NCBI GenBank assembly: GCA_022709445.1
Contig: JAKLIU010000110.1
Location: forward strand, 1 to 6,761
Direction: 5' to 3'
Source: Spirochaetota bacterium
GTDB lineage: Bacteria > Spirochaetota > Spirochaetia > Treponematales > UBA12059
Length of the DNA: 6,761 nt
Shown here: positions 1 to 6,761 of the stretch, in pieces
Position numbering within the stretch: position 1 is the first letter of the stretch
How the letters are laid out: each line of letters starts with the position of its first letter
Program-made: the position numbers and the translations under genes
Notes under the pieces: generated by a model
Databases searched by the model: none
Seen by the model: only the letters and a program-made list of their open reading frames with translations
Told to the model about the DNA's origin: nothing

Positions 1-874
1 GACCACCGAGCGCTCGCTCCGGCTGATGCAGCTGGCCTCGTCCGTGAAGGTGACCGAGCGCCAGTTCCCCCGCGTCAACGCGGCGATCGAGGAGGTGACC
101 GATACCTTCGACTGGCCGGCCCGACCCGCGGTGTTCGTGACCCAGAGCCCGTTCTTCAACGCGGGCGTGCTGGGCGTCAAGGATCCCTTCATCGTGCTCA
201 ACAGCTCGCTCCTGCGGAACTTCGGCGACGATGAGCTCAAGGCGATGGTGGCCCACGAGATGGGCCACATCATGAGCGGCCACGCCCTGTACAAGACGCT
301 CATCTGGCTCCTGGCCAACGTGTCGTCCCAGCTCCTGCCCATGGGGAACGTCATCCTCCTGCCCATCATGGCGGCCCTGTCGGAGTGGAACCGAAAGAGC
401 GAGCTGTCCGCCGACCGGGCCGAGGTGCTGGCCCTGCAGGATCCCCGCCCCAGCCTCAACGTCCTGATGCGGATGGCAGGGGGCGAGGACCTGTCGCAGG
501 TGAACCTCAACGATTTCTTCCTGCAGGCCCGGGAGTACGACGAGCAGCAGAGCCTCCTGGACAGCGTGCACAAGATCCTGAACCAGCTGTGGATGTCGCA
601 CCCCTACCCGGTGGAGCGCATCAAGGAGCTGCAGTCCTGGTCGTCCTCCGGGGCTTTCCAGGCCATCCTGGACGGGAACTACCTCAGGCGCGGCATCTCG
701 CCGGAGACCCCGGACGAGGACTGGAAGGCGGGGTTCGAGTTTTACCGAAAGAGCGTGGACGAGGCGGAGGATCCCATTTCGCGGACCCTGTCCGGCATCG
801 GCAAGGGCCTCGAGCAGGCGGCGGGCGAGCTGGGAGAGCGGCTCAAGGACCTGTTCGGCGACGGGTCGTCCTGA
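1..874 (+). CDS. M48-family zinc metalloprotease, 5' end outside window
   Basis: This is a zinc-dependent endopeptidase of the M48 (HtpX/Ste24-like) superfamily, probably membrane-associated and acting in protein quality control. The frame is open from position 2, and the residues before the first ATG (position 26) continue the family's N-terminal pattern, so the true start is probably upstream. Numbered from that ATG, 282 residues are visible. The catalytic HEMGH motif is at 77-81 and the third zinc ligand is Glu126 in ELSADRA (126-132), the usual ExxxD arrangement. A hydrophobic stretch at about 90-120 lies between the two zinc motifs, as in membrane-linked M48 enzymes. SHPYPVERI (191-199) is the conserved post-catalytic segment. 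Residues from about 205 form a charged C-terminal extension ending in a predicted amphipathic helix (about 250-278). The stop is TGA at 872-874. The gene converges on the NFACT gene. The family call is firm; the substrate is unknown. Confidence 0.9.
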   Translation, partial: TTERSLRLMQLASSVKVTERQFPRVNAAIEEVTDTFDWPARPAVFVTQSPFFNAGVLGVKDPFIVLNSSLLRNFGDDELKAMVAHEMGHIMSGHALYKTLIWLLANVSSQLLPMGNVILLPIMAALSEWNRKSELSADRAEVLALQDPRPSLNVLMRMAGGEDLSQVNLNDFFLQAREYDEQQSLLDSVHKILNQLWMSHPYPVERIKELQSWSSSGAFQAILDGNYLRRGISPETPDEDWKAGFEFYRKSVDEAEDPISRTLSGIGKGLEQAAGELGERLKDLFGDGSS

Positions 875-910
875 AGCGCGGCCGGGCGTACGCCGACCGG
901 CGGGGCGCGG
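875..910. other. Convergent intergenic gap with GC-rich dyad
   Basis: These 36 bases separate the stop codons of the convergent M48 and NFACT genes. They contain a perfect 10-bp palindrome, ggcgtacgcc, at 885-894. There is also a possible imperfect stem: gccgg at 881-885 pairs with ccggc at 897-901, and gcgc at 876-879 pairs with gcgc at 905-908. No T-run follows on either strand, so a classical intrinsic terminator is not supported, though a bidirectional GC-rich hairpin could still help end both transcripts. In DNA this rich in G and C, such pairing arises easily by chance. Confidence 0.25.
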
Positions 911-2314
911 TCAGTCCGCGTCGCGGCCGATCAGGCGGCGCAGTTCGCGCATGCGCGCCTCGTCGATCCTGACGCGGAGGTTCTTCTCCTGCATGGGTAT
1001 GACCAGGCCCTTGGGGCCGTCCTTGACGCGCTTGAGGTATTTTGCCTGGGTGTAGTACAGGTCCCCCGCGCCGGCGCTCCTGCCCTTGGAGTAGTACAGG
1101 GCGAGCATGCCGGCGTCCAGGAGCACGGGCAGGGGCACCGTCTTTCCCGGCCGCGCCTTGACGAACACGTAGGCCCCCGCGTAGTCCCTCGCGTGCATCC
1201 AGGTGTCCGAGCCGCGCACGTGGCGCCGCAGGAGCGCGTCGTTTTCCGCGGCGGAGCGGCCGATCAGGACCAGCCAGCCGTCCGTTTCCAGCGACAGGCC
1301 GGGGAAGCGCTTGGGTCCCTCGGCGGCGGCGTTGCGCCTGCGCGACAGGAAGAGCCTGATCGCGTACGGGTTCTCCTCCGCGAGCAGGGCTTCCCGTTCG
1401 CGTTCGAGCGCCTCGATGGCGCGTTCGTTCTCCGCGGCCTCCGCCGCGGTCTCCCCGGCTCCCGATCGGGCCTTGCGGGCCTTCTCGTACAGCTCCCGCG
1501 CGTTCTCCACGACGCTCTTGCGCGGGTCGACGCCGATGGCCACCGTGCCGCCCCGGAAGAAATCCTCCGCCCTGATGAATGAGCCTTCCGGTTGCAGGTG
1601 CTGGGAGGCCATGAGGATGTCGCCCAGTTCCCTGAAGCGTTCCGGGTCGGAGTAGCCCGCGGCCGCCTCGGCAAGCGCCGCCCGCCTGGACTCCAGGGCC
1701 TCCTTCCGCTGCGCGAACCATTTCTCCGCGCGCGCCAGCAGGGCCCGGCGCGACAGCTCCGAGCCGTGCTCGGCGTAGTAGGCGTCCACCCGCTCGTTGA
1801 AGCCGCCCTCGCCGGGCAACTCGCGCACCGCGAACTCGCGCGGGGGCGGTCCGCCGGCCTCTGGGGCGTAGCGGCCGCCGGCCAGCTCGCCCTTGGAGGG
1901 CTTGCGCGCCAGCGCGTCCACGATGCGGCCGTCGGGCGTGGTCAGGATCAGGTTGGCGGCTCCCGACCACAGGCGCGCCCACAGGATGCGCTCGCCCTCG
2001 TCCCGCCCCACGACGATCTTGACGATGCGTTCGGAGCCCAGCTGGCCGATGGACTCGATGCGCGCGCCGCGGACCTGGGCGCGCAGGAGCTCCATGAAGC
2101 GCTGGGGCTTCTCCGACTTGGGCACGGGCATGCGTGTCGCGTGGATGCGGCAGGCTCCGTGCGCCACGCAGACCAGGAGCTCGGTGGCCCTGCCCGGCTT
2201 GTAGAGCGACAGGACCAGGGTGTCGTAGGACGGCTGGGTCACCTTCTGGACCTGGGCGCCGACCAGGTCCAGCTCGCCCAGGACCCGGTCGATCTCCCTC
2301 CAGTTCAGGGACAC
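911..2314 (-). CDS. Short NFACT-family (RqcH/FbpA-like) protein
   Basis: This 467-residue cytoplasmic protein belongs to the NFACT family (bacterial RqcH, eukaryotic Rqc2/NEMF, 'fibronectin-binding protein A'). The best-studied members bind large ribosomal subunits carrying stalled nascent chains and add C-terminal tails. An NFACT-N domain spans about 1-150, including QLGSERIVKI (91-100) and ANLILTTPDGR (120-130). A long helical, probably coiled-coil region spans about 175-315 and includes FNERVDAYY (172-180) and DFFRGGTVAIGVDP (251-264). The NFACT-R domain (DUF814) spans about 345-450, with DGWLVLIGR (345-353) and DTWMHARDYAGAYV (370-383). RqcH is usually about 550-590 residues; here the coiled coil follows NFACT-N almost directly, so the helix-hairpin-helix part seems to be missing. 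The Asp-Arg pair of RqcH appears as Glu95-Arg96, and PGSHV of NFACT-R as AGAYV. The start is GTG at 2314, fixed by an in-frame TGA two codons upstream. It lies 27 bases after secA and is probably co-transcribed. The family is firm; tailing activity is uncertain. Confidence 0.88.
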   Translation of the reverse strand: MSLNWREIDRVLGELDLVGAQVQKVTQPSYDTLVLSLYKPGRATELLVCVAHGACRIHATRMPVPKSEKPQRFMELLRAQVRGARIESIGQLGSERIVKIVVGRDEGERILWARLWSGAANLILTTPDGRIVDALARKPSKGELAGGRYAPEAGGPPPREFAVRELPGEGGFNERVDAYYAEHGSELSRRALLARAEKWFAQRKEALESRRAALAEAAAGYSDPERFRELGDILMASQHLQPEGSFIRAEDFFRGGTVAIGVDPRKSVVENARELYEKARKARSGAGETAAEAAENERAIEALEREREALLAEENPYAIRLFLSRRRNAAAEGPKRFPGLSLETDGWLVLIGRSAAENDALLRRHVRGSDTWMHARDYAGAYVFVKARPGKTVPLPVLLDAGMLALYYSKGRSAGAGDLYYTQAKYLKRVKDGPKGLVIPMQEKNLRVRIDEARMRELRRLIGRDAD

Positions 2315-2322
2315 CGCTCAGG

Positions 2323-2327
2323 TCCCC
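2323..2327 (-). promoter_or_regulatory. Likely ribosome-binding site of the NFACT gene
   Basis: On the minus strand GGGGA lies eight bases before the GTG start at 2314. It is an imperfect Shine-Dalgarno sequence, but it is the only purine-rich stretch between the secA stop and this start. Together with the in-frame TGA at 2320-2318, it supports GTG as the initiation codon. It directly abuts the inverted repeat at 2328-2349, so folding of that repeat or ribosomes leaving secA could affect its use. Confidence 0.5.
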
Positions 2328-2341
2328 GGTCATGACTGTCG

Positions 2342-2349
<8 letters not shown>
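2328..2349. repeat. Perfect 9-bp inverted repeat at the secA stop codon
   Basis: The arms ggtcatgac (2328-2336) and gtcatgacc (2341-2349) are exact reverse complements separated by the four bases tgtc. Each arm contains the 8-bp palindrome GTCATGAC (2329-2336 and 2341-2348), so the element is also a tandem pair of palindromes 12 bases apart. In secA mRNA it would form a 9-bp hairpin with a four-base loop; the secA TGA (2344-2342) lies in the 5' arm and the NFACT ribosome-binding site directly follows the 3' arm. No T-run follows, so it does not look like an intrinsic terminator. Possible roles are mRNA processing or stabilisation, translational coupling, or protein binding to DNA. Confidence 0.7.
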
Positions 2350-5114
<2,765 letters not shown>

Positions 5115-5125
<11 letters not shown>

Positions 5126-5142
5126 GCCGGTTAATCTATATC
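5115..5142 (+). promoter_or_regulatory. Possible sigma70-type promoter for the lipoprotein operon
   Basis: TTGAAC (5115-5120) resembles a -35 box and lies inside the first codons of secA. TATATC (5137-5142) follows after 16 bases as a -10 candidate; TATCTT (5139-5144) after 18 bases is an alternative. The start point would be near 5149, giving a leader of about 50 bases before the ATG at 5202. The AT-rich patch stands out in GC-rich surroundings. The -10 element overlaps the secA -10 element on the opposite strand. This is a match to the consensus by eye only. Confidence 0.4.
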
Positions 5143-5162
5143 TTTTTCCGATGAGCGGTCAA
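5135..5162 (-). promoter_or_regulatory. Predicted secA promoter abutting the start codon
   Basis: On the minus strand, TTGACC (5162-5157) matches five of six bases of the -35 consensus. It is followed after 16 bases by TATAGA (5140-5135), a four-of-six match to the -10 consensus; TAGATT (5138-5133) after 18 bases is an alternative that keeps the key T, A and final T positions. Only nine bases separate TATAGA from the secA ATG. A start point at the usual distance would fall about 0-5 bases before the ATG, which implies a leaderless or nearly leaderless secA mRNA. The nine bases (TTAACCGGC) contain no Shine-Dalgarno sequence. Confidence 0.55.
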
Positions 5163-5187
5163 GGCAAACCGGGCCGCCCGAGCCCCC

Positions 5188-5192
5188 GGAGG
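5188..5192 (+). promoter_or_regulatory. Ribosome-binding site deciding the lipoprotein start
   Basis: GGAGG, a strong Shine-Dalgarno sequence, lies nine bases before the ATG at 5202. It decides between that start and earlier in-frame ATGs such as 5151. Translation from 5202 places a signal peptide exactly at the N-terminus. Confidence 0.8.
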
Positions 5193-5201
5193 TTCCCCAG
5201 C

Positions 5202-6422
5202 ATGCGCACCGCGAGCACCGCCCGAGCCGCCCTCGCCCTCGTCCTCGCCCTGGCGTCGGCTTCCTGCTCCGACCGCAAGGCCGTCCAGGTCCTTCAGCGG
5301 GAACAATTGTTCACCATCGGCTACGGCGTGCTGGAGGACCAGCTCAACCTGTTCAACCTCCCCGGGGGCGGTCCGCCGCTGGAGACCCGCCTGGCCATGC
5401 GCGACGGCATCTTCTTCATATCCAACGGCAACGCCGCCAAGCTCCTGACCCTCTCGTCCTTCGGAGACCTCCTGGCGATGGTGTACAATCCCGAGCGCAA
5501 TCCCAAGCCCGCCATCCTCAAGGAAGTGACCGGGGCCTCCGGCCTGCAGGGCCGATCCGCCAAGGAGTACCCCTTCAACGCGCCGGGCGAGATAGCCGTC
5601 GACTCCAAGCGGACCGTGTTCGTGGAGGAACGGGTGCCCGACGAGCGGCGCTCCTACGACCTGGCCTCGCAGGCCAGCCTGGAGTACGTGGTGCTGCGCT
5701 TTTCCCGCGACGGTGAGTACCTGGATTACCTCGGGCAGGAGGGCGTCGGCGGCACCCCGTTCCCCTTCATATCCGGCCTGTACATGACCCCCGCGGACGA
5801 GTGCGTGGTGGTGTGCATCACCGGGGAGGGCTGGTCCGTGTTCTGGTTCGACCCCAGCGGCGACCTGGTGTCCACCACCACCGTGCGCCGGGACGAACTC
5901 CCGGCCGCGCCCGACGATCCCGCGCTCATCCCCTCCCTGGAGGGCATCGCGGCGGCCCCCGACGGCTCGGGCATCGTGCTCAAGGTGGACTACTACCGGG
6001 AGATCGTCGACCAGGAGACCAAGACCAGGGCCGGGGTGGAGTTCGCCATGAGCCTGGCCTGGGTGCTCGACCGCGAGAGCGGCGCGTACTCGGAGCCCCT
6101 CGAGCTGCCCGCCTTCGTGTCCCTGGCCGCGGCCGAGGCCGGCGAGGAGCCGGTCCCGCGCAGCTGGGATTTCGCGGGCACGGCCGCCGGCGCGCTCTTC
6201 CTCAGCGCGACCGACGAGGACGGCGCCACCTACTGGGCCATCTTCGACATGGACGCCCGGACCCTGCGCCGCTTCGCGCTCCGCATCGATCCGGAGGAGC
6301 TCCTGTACACGGCCTTCTCGCTCTCGCCGGAGGGTATCCTGTCCGCCATCCTGGGCACCCGCTACGAGGCGCGCGTGGTCTGGTGGCGCTTCGACAAGGT
6401 GATGGGGGGCCTGGGGCGATGA
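5202..6422 (+). CDS. Predicted lipoprotein with beta-propeller-like fold
   Basis: The product has 406 residues. Residues 1-21 are a signal peptide: two arginines near the start, a hydrophobic core (about 9-19), then SAS before Cys22. Ser at -3 is loose by the general lipobox rule but tolerable under relaxed spirochaetal rules, so export by Sec and lipidation at Cys22 are likely. The mature part alternates short beta-rich stretches with turns of the kind seen in NHL or other propeller proteins: VLRFSRDGEYLDYLG (164-178), FWFDPSGDLVS (214-224), WVLDRESGAYSEPL (287-300) and AIFDMDARTLRRF (346-358). No catalytic motif is visible. From memory the segment after the signal (about 36-100, REQLFTIG, then GVLEDQLNLFNL) resembles a spirochaetal lipoprotein family that I believe is named LIC_12708; this is unverified. 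The gene is divergent from secA and shares four bases with the NnrE gene. Its function is unknown; a scaffold or binding role at the envelope is a guess. Confidence 0.85.
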   Translation: MRTASTARAALALVLALASASCSDRKAVQVLQREQLFTIGYGVLEDQLNLFNLPGGGPPLETRLAMRDGIFFISNGNAAKLLTLSSFGDLLAMVYNPERNPKPAILKEVTGASGLQGRSAKEYPFNAPGEIAVDSKRTVFVEERVPDERRSYDLASQASLEYVVLRFSRDGEYLDYLGQEGVGGTPFPFISGLYMTPADECVVVCITGEGWSVFWFDPSGDLVSTTTVRRDELPAAPDDPALIPSLEGIAAAPDGSGIVLKVDYYREIVDQETKTRAGVEFAMSLAWVLDRESGAYSEPLELPAFVSLAAAEAGEEPVPRSWDFAGTAAGALFLSATDEDGATYWAIFDMDARTLRRFALRIDPEELLYTAFSLSPEGILSAILGTRYEARVVWWRFDKVMGGLGR

Positions 6423-6761
6423 CCCCGCTCCTGTCCGCGCGGGAGGCCCTGGCTTTGGACGCGGCCGCGCGTGGGGAACTGGGTCGGCCCGCGGACGCCC
6501 TCATGGAATCGGCGGCGCGGGGCATGTTCGACGCGCTTCGCTCCCGCTGGCCCGCGCTCCTGGCGCCGGGCGGGCCGCCCATCGTCGCCCTGTGCGGCGC
6601 CGGCGGGAACGGGGGCGACGCCCTGGCCGTGCTCAGGATGGCCGCGGACTCGGGCTGCGGTTCCTGCACGGCCGTCGCGGCTCCCGCTCCCGGCACGGCG
6701 GCCGCGGACCGGCTCCGCGAGGCCCTGCGTTCCGGCGTGTCCGTGCTGTCCCCCTCGGATC
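6419..6761 (+). CDS. nnrE: NAD(P)H-hydrate epimerase (YjeF_N domain), 3' end outside window
   Basis: The first 114 residues are visible and the frame is open to the window end. The YjeF N-terminal domain interconverts the R and S forms of hydrated NAD(P)H so that the companion dehydratase can restore NAD(P)H. Many bacteria fuse both activities in one protein of about 500 residues; which form occurs here cannot be seen. Evidence is the N-terminal pattern SAREALALDAAA (6-17), then ALMESAARG (27-35), matching the family's LMExAG segment. The nucleotide-binding loop is CGAGGNGGDALAVLRM (59-74), where family members usually read GxGNNGGDG: the first Asn is Gly63 here and the Gly after Asp is Ala68, while Asn64 and Asp67 are kept. 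The ATG overlaps the lipoprotein stop as ATGA, indicating translational coupling. G-rich sequence just upstream may serve as the ribosome-binding site. Confidence 0.85.
   Translation, partial: MTPLLSAREALALDAAARGELGRPADALMESAARGMFDALRSRWPALLAPGGPPIVALCGAGGNGGDALAVLRMAADSGCGSCTAVAAPAPGTAAADRLREALRSGVSVLSPSD

Noticed and set aside
5181..5210. A possible Tat signal (PRRFPSM) before the lipoprotein hydrophobic core
   Set aside because: It does not match S/T-R-R-x-F-L-K, and it lies upstream of the chosen start, over the ribosome-binding site.
5993..6696. Minus-strand frames opposite the 3' half of the lipoprotein gene and nnrE
   Set aside because: The translations are low-complexity and rich in S, A, R and P, without motifs or plausible ribosome-binding sites, and they oppose well-supported genes.

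Overview
The window is GC-rich bacterial DNA, roughly two-thirds G+C by eye, and densely coding. It holds five protein genes, two of them cut by the window edges. There are no RNA genes, CRISPR arrays or insertion sequences, and no non-coding stretch longer than about 80 bases. The best guess for the source is a high-GC member of the Spirochaetota. That rests on three things recalled from family knowledge, not on a search: the N-terminus of SecA, the short NFACT protein beginning MSLNWREID, and a lipoprotein with a loose lipobox that resembles a family I associate with treponemes and leptospires.

Layout. Positions 1-874 (+) are the 3' part of an M48-family zinc metalloprotease gene. It converges on a leftward pair, secA (5125 to 2342, -) followed 27 bases later by an NFACT/RqcH-like gene (2314 to 911, -). 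Only 36 bases separate the ends of the two convergent units. To the right, a 76-base divergent intergenic region (5126-5201) separates secA from a rightward pair: a predicted lipoprotein of beta-propeller type (5202-6422, +) and the start of a YjeF_N/NAD(P)HX epimerase gene (6419 to the window end, +). Those two genes overlap by four bases (ATGA).

How the genes fit together. SecA is the ATPase motor of the Sec export pathway, and the lipoprotein is a likely Sec client. The NFACT protein belongs to the family that binds 60S/50S-nascent-chain complexes in ribosome quality control, and its position just after secA suggests co-transcription. It is a shortened variant that departs from RqcH at several conserved points, so its activity should not be assumed. 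The M48 protease probably acts in envelope or membrane protein quality control. NnrE repairs damaged NAD(P)H.

The most notable non-coding signals are two. The 76-base divergent region has apparent sigma70-type promoters on both strands with overlapping -10 elements, and the secA promoter lies so close to the ATG that a leaderless or nearly leaderless secA mRNA is predicted. At the secA stop codon there is a perfect 9-bp inverted repeat, built from two copies of the palindrome GTCATGAC, just before the NFACT ribosome-binding site and GTG start. I saw no clear evidence of a wholly new multi-gene system.
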